DNA of 60,220 nt from an uncultured Hungatella sp. (GTDB lineage Bacteria; Bacillota; Clostridia; Lachnospirales; Lachnospiraceae): positions 165,018-225,237 of the forward strand of contig CAJUEJ010000002.1 in assembly GCA_910585435.1 (NCBI GenBank), in the 5' to 3' direction. Numbering within the stretch: position 1 is the stretch's first letter; each line of letters starts with the position of its first letter. A model generated the notes under the pieces. That model saw only the letters and a program-made list of their open reading frames with translations. It made no database searches and was not told where the DNA came from. The position numbers were made by a program, and so were the translations under genes. Below, piece by piece: positions 1-8,411 of the stretch.

Positions 1-2483
1 TCTGCCTTTGCTGCCTTCCCTTTTACCTCTGCCTTTATTTCTACAGCCTTTGCTGCCTTCTCTTTTCCATCTGCCTTTACTTTTTCTGCCTTTACTACTT
101 TCTCTTCCGCATCTGCCTTTACTTTTTCCGCGTTTGCTGCCTTCCCTTTTCCATCCACTTTTATTTCTACAGCTTTTGCCGCCTTCTTTTCTTTTCCTGC
201 CCCGGTCTTTGCCTCTTTCTCTTCCTTCTTCTTTGCAGGCTCCTCCTTCACAGGCGTGCAGGTAAATATCTGTACCCCCAGCGGCGCCAGATCGATCTGA
301 ATCGAGTACTCTCTCTCGTCGCACTCCAGCTTTTTAGCAGTCTTTACCCGGGGATTTCCCACACCGCCGCCACCAAATGCCACGTCCTCGCTGTTAAAAA
401 TCTCCTTATACTTTCCATAGAACGGCACGCCCACCTGGTACTGCTTATGGGTCACCGGTGCAAAGTTACAGGTTACCAGAAGGGTTTCCTCCGGCTTTTC
501 AGTCTTTCTTAAAAATACCACAATGTTTTCCTGACTGCTGGAGCAGTTGATCCACTGGAAACCATCCGGGTGGAAGTCCATCTGATACAGGGCCGGATGG
601 GAACGGTACAGATGATTCAGCGCCTTCACATACTCTTTTGTCTGTCTGTGAATATCATATTCCAGAAGATTCCACGGCAGGCTTTCATTTTCATTCCACT
701 CGGACATCTGCCCCATATCCTGGCCCATAAACAGAAGCTTCTTGCCGGGATGGGTCATCATATAGCCGTAAGCGGCCCGAAGGTTGGAAAATTTAGCCTC
801 CAGCGTGTCCCCAGGCATCTTCCCAGCCATGGAAGCCTTGCCATGAACCACCTCGTCATGGGAAAATACAAGGACAAAATCCTCGCTGTAGGCATACAGC
901 ATACTGAATGTCAATTCTCCGTAATGATGGCACCGGAAATAGGGGTCATACTTCATGTACCCGATAAAATCGTTCATCCAACCCATATTCCATTTATAAT
1001 CAAATCCCAGGCCGCCGTCCTTTAAATCGCCGGTAATCTGAGGCCATGCCGTAGATTCCTCGGCAATCAGCATAGCGCCGTCTGTTCTTTTTTTGAAAAC
1101 AGAATTGAGATGCTTTAAAAATTCCACTGCCTCCAGATTCTCATGGCCGCCATAAATGTTGGGAACCCATTCTCCTTCATTCTTCCCATAGTCCAGATAC
1201 AGCATAGACGCCACCGCGTCCATACGGATGCCGTCCGCATGGAATTTGTCAGCCCAGTATAAGCTGTTGGCAATCAGGAAATTGGATACCTGAGGCCTTC
1301 CGTAATTATAAATCAGAGTCCCCCAGTGAGGATGAGAGCCCTGTCTGGGGTCTGCATGCTCATACACATGGGTTCCGTCAAAGCAGGCAAGTCCCACCAG
1401 ATCTCTGGGGAAATGCGCTGGCACCCAGTCAAGAATCACCCCGATTCCCTTCTCATGCATGTAGTTCATAAAATACTGGAAATCCTCCGGCGTCCCGTAC
1501 CGGCTGGTAGGCGCATAATATCCTGTCACCTGGTACCCCCAGGAAGCGTCCAAGGGATGCTCCATAACCGGAAGAAGCTCCACATGGGTATACCCCATCT
1601 CGTTTACATACTCCGCCAGCTTTTCGGCAATCTCTCTGTAATTGTAGAACTCGCTACCTGTAATCTCCTCCCCTTCCTCATCAACTGCAATGGGCTTACG
1701 GATCCAGGAGCCTAAATGTACCTCATAAACAGACATAGGCTTGTCCTTGCCGTAATCCTTTTTCCGCCGTTCCATCCAGTCCTGGTCGCTCCACGGATAT
1801 CCGTCAACACTCCATACAATGGATGCATTATTGGGCCTTAACTCCGTGTAAGTTCCATAAGGATCCGCCTTCAGCATGGCATCCCCATTGGGCGCTTTCA
1901 CCTCATACTTGTATACACATCCTGCATCCAGACCTGGTATAAACAATTCAAAGACACCGGAATCGCCCAGCTTCCTCATCTGGTGCCTCCGGCCGTCCCA
2001 CATATTAAAATCCCCTGTCACGCTGACTCTCATAGCACAGGGAGCCCACACTGCAAAATAAACCCCCTTTACCCCGTCAATCTCTGTAATATGGGCGCCT
2101 AATTTCTCATAGATATCGTAGCAGATTCCTGCCTCAAACTTCTTAAGCTCCTGCTCATCAATCTGGGGAGCAAAAGCATAGGGGTCGTCCATCTCCTGAA
2201 CCGTTCCGTTGTCAAAGGTCACTGCCAGGGTATATGCCCCAGGCTTTTTCCTGGGAATCAGTACAGCAAAAAAGCCTGCCTCATCTTCCATCTCCATCTC
2301 ATATTTCTTCCCGGAAGATTTAAGTTTGACCGAGACAGAAGCCGCCGTGGGAATAAACGCCTGAACCAGCAGTCCCTCCTCCGTCACGTGCGCTCCCAGC
2401 AGCCTGTGAGGATTGCTGGATTCCGAATACACCAGCTCCTCAATCCCTGCCCAATCCATCATGTCATATAGTTTTTTGTCCAT
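1..2483 (-). CDS. glgB: 1,4-alpha-glucan branching enzyme GlgB (3' end cut by window)
   Basis: Makes alpha-1,6 branches in glycogen by cutting and re-attaching alpha-1,4 glucan chains in the cytoplasm. The ATG at 2483 follows a GGGGG-rich ribosome site (AAGGGGGCATTTCC). The visible 827 codons hold an N-terminal beta-sandwich (CBM48-like, about residues 15-215) and a GH13 barrel with DGIRMDAV (nucleophile D422), AEEST (E475) and FSHDEVVHGK. The all-beta C-terminal domain ends near residue 740. After it the frame stays open through at least 80 residues of Lys/Ala/Val/Glu-rich repeats such as KEKAAKAVEIKAE, still running at position 3, so the stop is outside. Family members usually end near the beta domain; the tail is unusual. 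Neighbouring genes are for pectin use, not glycogen, so the rest of a glg operon would lie to the left. Confidence 0.95.
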   Translation of the reverse strand, partial: MDKKLYDMMDWAGIEELVYSESSNPHRLLGAHVTEEGLLVQAFIPTAASVSVKLKSSGKKYEMEMEDEAGFFAVLIPRKKPGAYTLAVTFDNGTVQEMDDPYAFAPQIDEQELKKFEAGICYDIYEKLGAHITEIDGVKGVYFAVWAPCAMRVSVTGDFNMWDGRRHQMRKLGDSGVFELFIPGLDAGCVYKYEVKAPNGDAMLKADPYGTYTELRPNNASIVWSVDGYPWSDQDWMERRKKDYGKDKPMSVYEVHLGSWIRKPIAVDEEGEEITGSEFYNYREIAEKLAEYVNEMGYTHVELLPVMEHPLDASWGYQVTGYYAPTSRYGTPEDFQYFMNYMHEKGIGVILDWVPAHFPRDLVGLACFDGTHVYEHADPRQGSHPHWGTLIYNYGRPQVSNFLIANSLYWADKFHADGIRMDAVASMLYLDYGKNEGEWVPNIYGGHENLEAVEFLKHLNSVFKKRTDGAMLIAEESTAWPQITGDLKDGGLGFDYKWNMGWMNDFIGYMKYDPYFRCHHYGELTFSMLYAYSEDFVLVFSHDEVVHGKASMAGKMPGDTLEAKFSNLRAAYGYMMTHPGKKLLFMGQDMGQMSEWNENESLPWNLLEYDIHRQTKEYVKALNHLYRSHPALYQMDFHPDGFQWINCSSSQENIVVFLRKTEKPEETLLVTCNFAPVTHKQYQVGVPFYGKYKEIFNSEDVAFGGGGVGNPRVKTAKKLECDEREYSIQIDLAPLGVQIFTCTPVKEEPAKKKEEKEAKTGAGKEKKAAKAVEIKVDGKGKAANAEKVKADAEEKVVKAEKVKADGKEKAAKAVEIKAEVKGKAAKA

Positions 2484-2526
2484 GGAAATGCCCCCTTATT
2501 ATCATAATCTTTAAGGATAGTTTAGC

Positions 2527-2532
2527 ATTATA
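2527..2532 (-). promoter_or_regulatory. Possible -10 box for glgB
   Basis: The minus strand reads TATAAT about 45 bases upstream of the glgB start. No good -35 box is seen at the usual spacing. This is the only promoter-like signal in the 133-base gap between glgB and the esterase gene. Confidence 0.3.
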
Positions 2533-2616
2533 TTTAGAAAATTGCAATGAATAATCTGTTTTTTCATACAAAATGCATTTTATTTATTTGTCTTATGGAT
2601 AATTCAGGATTTTTGC

Positions 2617-3330
2617 CTAAAAATTTTTCTCCCTGGCTTCCTCCCAAACCAATTCCCGATACCTTCCCCCCAGCTCCCAAAGTCCTTCCGCCACAAGTCC
2701 TGCCATTTTCACAGCCCCTTCATAGCGCAGATGGGTATCATCCGCCAGCCCCTGTTCATACCGTGTTCCCGGAAACTCCCCCGGCTTTATATGCATAAAA
2801 AAGCACACCGTTTTTCCTTTCCCCTCCCTGGCTAAAAACCGTCCACTCTTCTCCGTCATATCAACAAAAGGTACCTGTTCTTCCTGTGCCACCTGCTCCA
2901 TGGCCTCCGGATACGGTCCATGAGTCCCGGTCTGAAAATTTCCCTGCTCATCAAACCGTCTCCGTTCAATGGGAGAAATCAAAACCGGCCAGGCTCCCCG
3001 ATTCCTTGCCGCCTGGATATAAGTCCGAAGGTTCTCCTGAAAGCTGCCGAAAGCTTCCGCATACCTGAGAGGGTCTTCCTTCTTTTCGTCATTATGCCCA
3101 AACTGAATAAAAAAGAAATCCCCAGGCTTCAATTCCCTCTCAATAGCCGCCAGCCTCCCCTCATCCATAAAGCTTTTTGTGCTTCTGCCGTTTTCCGCCA
3201 TGTCAAACACCTGCACCTCAGGTTTCAGATACAATCCCAGCACCTGCCCGATTCCTGTCTGTGGGTAAGTATCTATCCGATTATATTTCACAGTAGAATC
3301 CCCTGCCCAGAATATCCGTACCGTTTTCAT
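2617..3330 (-). CDS. SGNH/GDSL hydrolase, rhamnogalacturonan acetylesterase-like
   Basis: Predicted to remove acetyl groups from pectic (rhamnogalacturonan) oligosaccharides; no signal peptide, so intracellular action is likely. 237 residues. The SGNH blocks are visible: GDST with nucleophile S12, G48 in ENGRS, GHND with N80, and DDTH with D197/H200 near the C terminus. The start chosen is the ATG at 3330 because it has GGGAAGGAG just upstream; the open frame extends 14 codons further without a ribosome site. Its ATG overlaps the stop of the preceding serine hydrolase gene (ATGA), which suggests translational coupling. The substrate is inferred from family resemblance (YesT-like) and from the GH28/GH43 neighbours. 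Confidence 0.85.
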   Translation of the reverse strand: MKTVRIFWAGDSTVKYNRIDTYPQTGIGQVLGLYLKPEVQVFDMAENGRSTKSFMDEGRLAAIERELKPGDFFFIQFGHNDEKKEDPLRYAEAFGSFQENLRTYIQAARNRGAWPVLISPIERRRFDEQGNFQTGTHGPYPEAMEQVAQEEQVPFVDMTEKSGRFLAREGKGKTVCFFMHIKPGEFPGTRYEQGLADDTHLRYEGAVKMAGLVAEGLWELGGRYRELVWEEAREKNF

Positions 3331-4733
3331 CTTATTTCGCTCCTTCCCTCTGTTCTCTCTGTCTTTCCACATAGTTTACCACATAAAAATCCATTAACAA
3401 ACCCATTATAATCACAAAATCCAGGATTTCCGCTGTGTTTCATATGCATCGTAATCTCCTGCCCCCGTATTCCTGCCTCTATCCACAAAACCCCTGGTTC
3501 CTCCCCCATCTGCTCCGCCCGCAGAACAAAACCATTCCTCCTTCCGGATACCACCGCCCAGGAAGGAGATTTTACATCATCCTCCATAAAAAATAAGGAA
3601 GCCTCCCCTGCCGCCTCAAAAGGCCCAAAAGGAATCTTCCATCTTCCCCTTCGATTCTCATACTCCAGACATCCCTGTTCCCCCTGCCAGACAATATGTG
3701 CCCATTTCCACCCAGCAGCATTCTCCCGGCATCTAATATCCACATCTCCTTCCCTTTGTCCGAATATCCCGTCCCTCCAAGCCTCCACCTGGCAGAAACC
3801 CTCCTCCGCCTCCGCACCTTTCCCAGGATACATATTCTTATAAAAAGCGTCATAAATCCCCTGAACCCCGGCCATATCTCCCACAGTATAACCTGTTGTG
3901 ACAAAGGTAAGCTCCTTTTCAGGAAAACAAAGAACCAGCTGTCCCCCCATTCCATACATGGCAAACCCATCATGCCTTGTAAGCCAGAACTGATATCCAT
4001 ATCCCTGCCGTTCATCCGCCACAGGCTGAAGAGCCGTTCCCGTCTGCCTCATAACCGCTTTTCTCATATAAGCCTCCGGCAGAAGCTGCCTCCCCTGAAA
4101 CCTGCCGAAATGGCAGCACAAATCCCCTATTTTCGCCAAATCTCCTGTGGTGCACATCAGGCCGGAGCCTCCGTCAGACACTCCGTCCGGTGTTTTCAGA
4201 ATATACGCCAAATCCGACACACCGATTTCCCCAAAGGCCCTTTCCCGAAGATACGAAAGCAGCTCCCTGCCGCTTAACCGCTCCGCCAGCGCCGCAAGGA
4301 CCACGCTGGCAGACGTGTCATAGGAAAATACGGTTCCCGGGCAATGGTCCGGCTCCGCCTGGAAAAAAGAGGCTGTCCAACGCTTGGTCTCCATCTGTTT
4401 GTATGCAGCTCTGCTGTGACAGGTTCTCATAGTAAGCAAATCCTCAATCCGGGTATCCCAAAGCCAGGGATGAACCGGGGCCGGAGGCAGATATTCCGGA
4501 AAATACCGGCAGATTCGGTCAGAAAGCCCCAGCTTTCCCTCCTCCTCCAGCATCCCTATGGCTATGGAAACCAGGCTTTTCGTCACCGAATACATCCGAT
4601 GGAGCACCTGAGAATTATAGGGCCTCTGATACCACTCCCCCTGTATTTCCCCCTTCTCCATCAAAAGAAAACTGTGAAGATTCACATTCCGTTCCTCAAT
4701 ATCCCTTAAAAATCCCCTGATTTCCTTCTTCAT
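3327..4733 (-). CDS. Serine hydrolase of the beta-lactamase/penicillin-binding fold
   Basis: 468 residues. The class C beta-lactamase-like domain (PF00144) spans roughly residues 10-320 with catalytic SVTK (S49, K52) and the YDT motif (Y138). No signal peptide is visible, so this is probably a cytoplasmic esterase or peptidase rather than a drug-resistance enzyme. About 140 residues after the domain are not recognised. The gene starts 11 bases after the GH28 stop and overlaps the acetylesterase start by 4 bases, so it belongs to the same transcription unit. In this context a carbohydrate esterase role is plausible but is inference; members of this fold also include D-aminopeptidases and transesterases. 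Confidence 0.8.
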   Translation of the reverse strand: MKKEIRGFLRDIEERNVNLHSFLLMEKGEIQGEWYQRPYNSQVLHRMYSVTKSLVSIAIGMLEEEGKLGLSDRICRYFPEYLPPAPVHPWLWDTRIEDLLTMRTCHSRAAYKQMETKRWTASFFQAEPDHCPGTVFSYDTSASVVLAALAERLSGRELLSYLRERAFGEIGVSDLAYILKTPDGVSDGGSGLMCTTGDLAKIGDLCCHFGRFQGRQLLPEAYMRKAVMRQTGTALQPVADERQGYGYQFWLTRHDGFAMYGMGGQLVLCFPEKELTFVTTGYTVGDMAGVQGIYDAFYKNMYPGKGAEAEEGFCQVEAWRDGIFGQREGDVDIRCRENAAGWKWAHIVWQGEQGCLEYENRRGRWKIPFGPFEAAGEASLFFMEDDVKSPSWAVVSGRRNGFVLRAEQMGEEPGVLWIEAGIRGQEITMHMKHSGNPGFCDYNGFVNGFLCGKLCGKTERTEGRSEIR

Positions 4734-4744
4734 AACCTTCTCCC

Positions 4745-6025
4745 TTATTTCCGAGAGTCCATCCAGTCCACTTCCACGGTGTCGTCACCATCTACCACAT
4801 CCCCCTGGACATGCTCCACCCGTACCTGGCTCATGGTCAGCCCTTTCACAAACCGCAGATAAAATCCATGCCCCTTCATCGGCTCCATCTGCCCCATCAT
4901 CGCCGGCTGTCCCTCTTCTCCCTCCGGGTCCATGCAGACCGTAGTGTTGGAAATGGTAACCCTCTCAATGGGAGACTCCGGCAGTCCATAGAAAAATCCT
5001 GCTGCCGCCGATGCCCCATAGACCGTCACATTATGAATCAAAACATCCCGGACAGCCGGGGTGGTCTCATCCACCGGATAAGGAACCTTCTCCCACACAT
5101 ACCGCTCCTTCCCATTATGTCCGCAATAATAATACATATTAAAAGTAAACGGACACATCACCCGGTCCATAATAATATTCTGGAAAGACAGCCGCTCCAT
5201 GCTGCCGCCCCTTCTCCGTCTCGTCTTCAACCGAATCCCCCGGTCCGTATCCTGGAAAACGCAGTTAGAGACCGCCACATTTCTCACGCCGCCGCTCATC
5301 TCGCTTCCTATCACGATACCGCCGTGTCCGTGAACCATATTACAGTTGGTTATCACAATATTCTCACAGGGAACCAGCTGCTTCGTCTCCTCAGTCCCTG
5401 CCTTAATGGCAATACAGTCATCTCCCACATCAATCAGACAATCCGAAATGCGGACATTTCTGGAACCATCCGGGTCAATGCCGTCCGTATTGGGAGAGTC
5501 CGCCGGATTCTTAATGGAAATACCATGAATCCGCACATCCTCACAGTACAAAGGATGCACCGTCCAGGCCGGAGAATTCACCAGCCGCACCCCTTCCAAA
5601 AGGACATGGCGGCACCTCCTAAAGCAGATAAGATACGGCCTGGCACACTCCATCCCCTTCCACTCCTTCCACCACCGCTTCCCCTGGCCGTCTATCATTC
5701 CCTGGCCGGTAACCGAAACATCCTCCGCATCAGAAGCATAGATACAGGGCATATACATCCTTCCCATAATCCCCTCAAACTCCTCTTCCACCACCTCATA
5801 CAATCCGTGGTCATCCAGAAACCGAAGAACCGCCCCCTGTTCCAGATGGAGATTGATATGAGAAAACAGCTGAATAGAGCAGGTAAAATACTCTCCTGCC
5901 GGAACATATAAAGTCCCTCCCCCCTGTTTCCTAAGCCGTTCCACCCCGCACCGGAAGCTGTCTGTCCACCCTTTCTCCTCCGTTACCAATACTTCCAACT
6001 CCCTGATATTCATTCCCTGTATCAT
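4745..6025 (-). CDS. Glycoside hydrolase family 28 (polygalacturonase-like)
   Basis: Hydrolyses galacturonic-acid linkages in pectin fragments. 426 residues forming a right-handed beta-helix, with the GH28 signature residues all present: NTD (N179-D181), DD (D202, D203), GHGG (H234) and RLK (R265, K267). There is no signal peptide, so it most likely trims imported oligogalacturonides or rhamnogalacturonan oligomers inside the cell. The ATG at 6025 has AAAGGAG and AAAGGG upstream. It lies between the ankyrin-GH43 gene (after a gap holding a palindromic repeat) and the serine hydrolase gene. Exo- versus endo-activity and exact substrate cannot be read from the sequence. Confidence 0.92.
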   Translation of the reverse strand: MIQGMNIRELEVLVTEEKGWTDSFRCGVERLRKQGGGTLYVPAGEYFTCSIQLFSHINLHLEQGAVLRFLDDHGLYEVVEEEFEGIMGRMYMPCIYASDAEDVSVTGQGMIDGQGKRWWKEWKGMECARPYLICFRRCRHVLLEGVRLVNSPAWTVHPLYCEDVRIHGISIKNPADSPNTDGIDPDGSRNVRISDCLIDVGDDCIAIKAGTEETKQLVPCENIVITNCNMVHGHGGIVIGSEMSGGVRNVAVSNCVFQDTDRGIRLKTRRRRGGSMERLSFQNIIMDRVMCPFTFNMYYYCGHNGKERYVWEKVPYPVDETTPAVRDVLIHNVTVYGASAAAGFFYGLPESPIERVTISNTTVCMDPEGEEGQPAMMGQMEPMKGHGFYLRFVKGLTMSQVRVEHVQGDVVDGDDTVEVDWMDSRK

Positions 6026-6062
6026 GCCCTTTCACTCCTTTTCCTTTCTAATACACTCCTGT

Positions 6063-6202
6063 AGTCTCTTTGCACCTGATTTTGTCAGATGATTTTTTGT
6101 CAGACGTGTATAAATTTATGAGGCATACCCAGAACCCACACTCCCATAAACTTAAGTGTCTATGACGGAAAATCAGCCTCAAAAGCAGGTGTAAGAGAGA
6201 TT
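6063..6202. repeat. Palindromic intergenic repeat, copy 1
   Basis: An imperfect inverted repeat fills most of the gap between the GH43 and GH28 genes. The left end AGTCTCTTTGCACCTG matches the reverse complement of the right end CAGGTGTAAGAGAGATT, and inner arms (TTTTTTGTCAGA with GACGGAAAATCAG) extend the stem. A second copy with the same ends and inner arms is at 42507-42634. The middle differs in length between copies. It looks like a small non-coding dispersed element. Confidence 0.75.
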
Positions 6203-6212
6203 CTCAATATGT

Positions 6213-8162
6213 TCAATACGTAAGGCAAAACTTCCCAATATACCCCATCCCTGTGCCATGTACATAAAAACCAGCCATAGCCCCGGTAAACCGCTTTCCC
6301 TTTTTCAGCCCCTCACTGCACAGATAACCAGTATCATTCAAAACAGCCGCCTCCATCCATTCATCCCTCTGGTGAAGCCGGTAAAGACAAGTCCGTTTCA
6401 GAAACTCCGTCTCAATCCTAAGCCAAATCCCCTTTGTCTCCTCAGGAAGAAACCGGCTGCTCACATAACCATCCCCTGCAAACTCCTCCACCAGAATCCC
6501 CTGTCTTCCCTGGCGTCTTCCAATCCCAAACTTCAGATAACTATTCTCATCATAATAACACGTAAGCCCCATATCCTCCCCTTCCCCAAGAGAAGCCGCC
6601 TCAAGCCGCAGGCTCATAGAAAAAACAAACTCCTGCTGCCTCATAAGCAATGTGCTTCCATGTCTCAACTGGAACAAATCCGTCCCATCCCCCTTAATCC
6701 AAAACCCATGTCCGTCCCTCCCAAAAAAAGGAGTATCCGTCCCCCTGGGCATACACCACTCTCCCCAGTCTCCCCATGCAGGAAGCTTTACAGGAACCAT
6801 AAACATCTCCTCCCCTTTGTCCCCCCGCTGATTACAAGCTTCCATCTCCATTCCAGGCAGCTCCGCCCCATTCTCTTTGCCGTCCCATTCCGGACATCTC
6901 TGCAGAGAAGAAGGCCCTCCCAGACGATTCACCACCGGCCACCCGTCCTCCGTCCATGTAATAGGGTCAAGAGCCGTCTCCCTTCCCAGAATTCCATGCA
7001 CCCCGTCCGGCATGCGCGTGCACAGATAAACCATATACCAGTCCCCCTGAGCCGTCATCACAGGCTTTCCATGCCCGGCACACTGCATCAGTGCCTGGTC
7101 ATCCCACTGCCTGAGAATCGGATTATAAGGACAAGGCTCATAGACCCCCATCAGCTCCTTAGACCGTGCCACAGAAACCCTGTGATGCATCCCTGTCCCC
7201 CCTTCTGCCATAAACAGATAATAATACCCATCCTTATAAAGCAGATGAGGCCCCTCAGACGCCTTCTTCATATCCCCATACCACAAAAGCCGGGGCTTCG
7301 ACAATATCCGCCTTCCGTCCCTGCTGATTTCAAAAATCCTTGCCCCCCGGTTCAAAAGCATATACCTTCTCCCATCCAAATCCGTAAAAATCGAAGGGTC
7401 GATTCCATCCTCCTCAAGAAACACCGGCTCACAGTAAGGCCCCTCCGGCCGTTCCGAAGAAGTCACCATCTGAAGCCGTTTCACCTTCCCCTCATCCCCC
7501 AGACGATAGGTAGCCGTTATATAAAACCGCCCCTCATCATAAGAAATATCCGGCGCCCAGTACCCTCTTCCCCCTTCCAGGCCATCCAGTCCTGCCCAGT
7601 CCGCTCTTGTGATAGCATAGCCAATGGTCTCCCAGTGAACCAGGTCTCTGGAATGGGATACAGGAATGCAAGGGAAAAACATAAAGGTAGAATTCACCAT
7701 ATAATAGTCCTCCCCCACCCGGACAACAGAAGGGTCTGGATACATACCCCTCCGTACCGGATTATGGTACATCTTTCCATGGCAGCATCCCAATCGCTGT
7801 TCCAGATAGGTTTGTATCTCCTTCTGCCTCAGCTTTACCGCCCGGTCAAGAGGTGTCTCTCCATCCAGATTCCCATAGGTAATTGACATTCCTACCCGTT
7901 CTGTCAGATACTTTACCAACTCTAAATTTCCGGATTCCACACCATAGTGAAGGGCCTGATTTCCCTTTTGGTCCCTTAAATTTGGATTGACGATAGCATA
8001 TTCCATAATATACTTCACCATTTCCAAATTTCCCAACCGAATCGCCTCATGGACTGCCCAGACCCCCTCCTCCGTCTTTGTGTCCAACGCCCTGATTTCC
8101 TTTTCCAGAAGTCCCTTTAACCCCTCCAAATCTTCGTTTCGTATTAAGTCAATAACCGTCAT
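6213..8162 (-). CDS. Ankyrin-repeat / GH43 glycosidase fusion
   Basis: 649 residues. Residues about 1-125 are ankyrin repeats (GVWAVHEAIRLGNLEMVKYI, GNQALHYGVESGNLELVKYL, GETPLDRAV). Residues about 130-430 are a GH43 five-bladed propeller with base D143 (YPDPS), D255 (DPSIF) and acid E303 (SEGPHLL). The rest is a beta-sandwich like the C-terminal domain of GH43 beta-xylosidases. Expected role: exo-acting arabinosidase or xylosidase on pectin or xylan side chains; no signal peptide, so cytoplasmic. The ATG at 8162 follows GGGAGGG. It lies downstream of the sugar ABC transporter genes, separated by a large palindrome. An ankyrin module on a glycosidase is uncommon and may mediate protein docking, which is inference. 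Confidence 0.92.
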   Translation of the reverse strand: MTVIDLIRNEDLEGLKGLLEKEIRALDTKTEEGVWAVHEAIRLGNLEMVKYIMEYAIVNPNLRDQKGNQALHYGVESGNLELVKYLTERVGMSITYGNLDGETPLDRAVKLRQKEIQTYLEQRLGCCHGKMYHNPVRRGMYPDPSVVRVGEDYYMVNSTFMFFPCIPVSHSRDLVHWETIGYAITRADWAGLDGLEGGRGYWAPDISYDEGRFYITATYRLGDEGKVKRLQMVTSSERPEGPYCEPVFLEEDGIDPSIFTDLDGRRYMLLNRGARIFEISRDGRRILSKPRLLWYGDMKKASEGPHLLYKDGYYYLFMAEGGTGMHHRVSVARSKELMGVYEPCPYNPILRQWDDQALMQCAGHGKPVMTAQGDWYMVYLCTRMPDGVHGILGRETALDPITWTEDGWPVVNRLGGPSSLQRCPEWDGKENGAELPGMEMEACNQRGDKGEEMFMVPVKLPAWGDWGEWCMPRGTDTPFFGRDGHGFWIKGDGTDLFQLRHGSTLLMRQQEFVFSMSLRLEAASLGEGEDMGLTCYYDENSYLKFGIGRRQGRQGILVEEFAGDGYVSSRFLPEETKGIWLRIETEFLKRTCLYRLHQRDEWMEAAVLNDTGYLCSEGLKKGKRFTGAMAGFYVHGTGMGYIGKFCLTY

Positions 8163-8273
8163 GCTTTCCCTCCCTTTAACTGGAAAAAGCTGCCCCCCGG
8201 CAGCTCCCTCCGAATATGTTACCGTTTACATACGATGTTTGTTAGTTAGTTAAGATTTTGTTGTTTGGGGAAT

Positions 8274-8392
8274 CGCGAAAGGGCCGCCTGAAGAGGGAAT
8301 CCTATTGTATTCTCCTGGGCACGCTCGCGCTACGTGAAGAGCGTGCCCGGGAGAAAACAATATAAGTCCCTCTCCGGGCGGCCCCTTCCGCG
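8274..8392. repeat. 119-bp near-perfect palindrome between SBP and GH43 genes
   Basis: Long inverted repeat. The inner arms GGGCACGCTC and GAGCGTGCCC pair around a short loop (about 8330-8338). Outer arms pair CGCGAAAGGGCCGCC with GGCGGCCCCTTCCGCG, with few mismatches between. No T-run follows on either strand, so it is not a classic terminator. Placed after the binding-protein gene, it could protect the upstream mRNA 3' end or reduce read-through into the enzyme genes. Confidence 0.85.
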
Positions 8393-8411
8393 AAACACAC
8401 AGCCCCAACTC

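Noticed and set aside
8..265. Leucine-rich open frame on the plus strand at the left edge
   Set aside because: It is the reverse strand of the Lys/Ala repeat tail of glgB; no ribosome site, and its low complexity comes from the repeat.
3327..4733. Antibiotic-resistance beta-lactamase
   Set aside because: No signal peptide, sugar-utilisation operon context and a long C-terminal extension argue for an esterase or peptidase of the same fold.
6258..7886. Long plus-strand frame opposite the ankyrin-GH43 gene (542 codons)
   Set aside because: Full catalytic motifs lie on the minus strand; the plus frame is Pro/His/Arg-rich with no recognisable domain.
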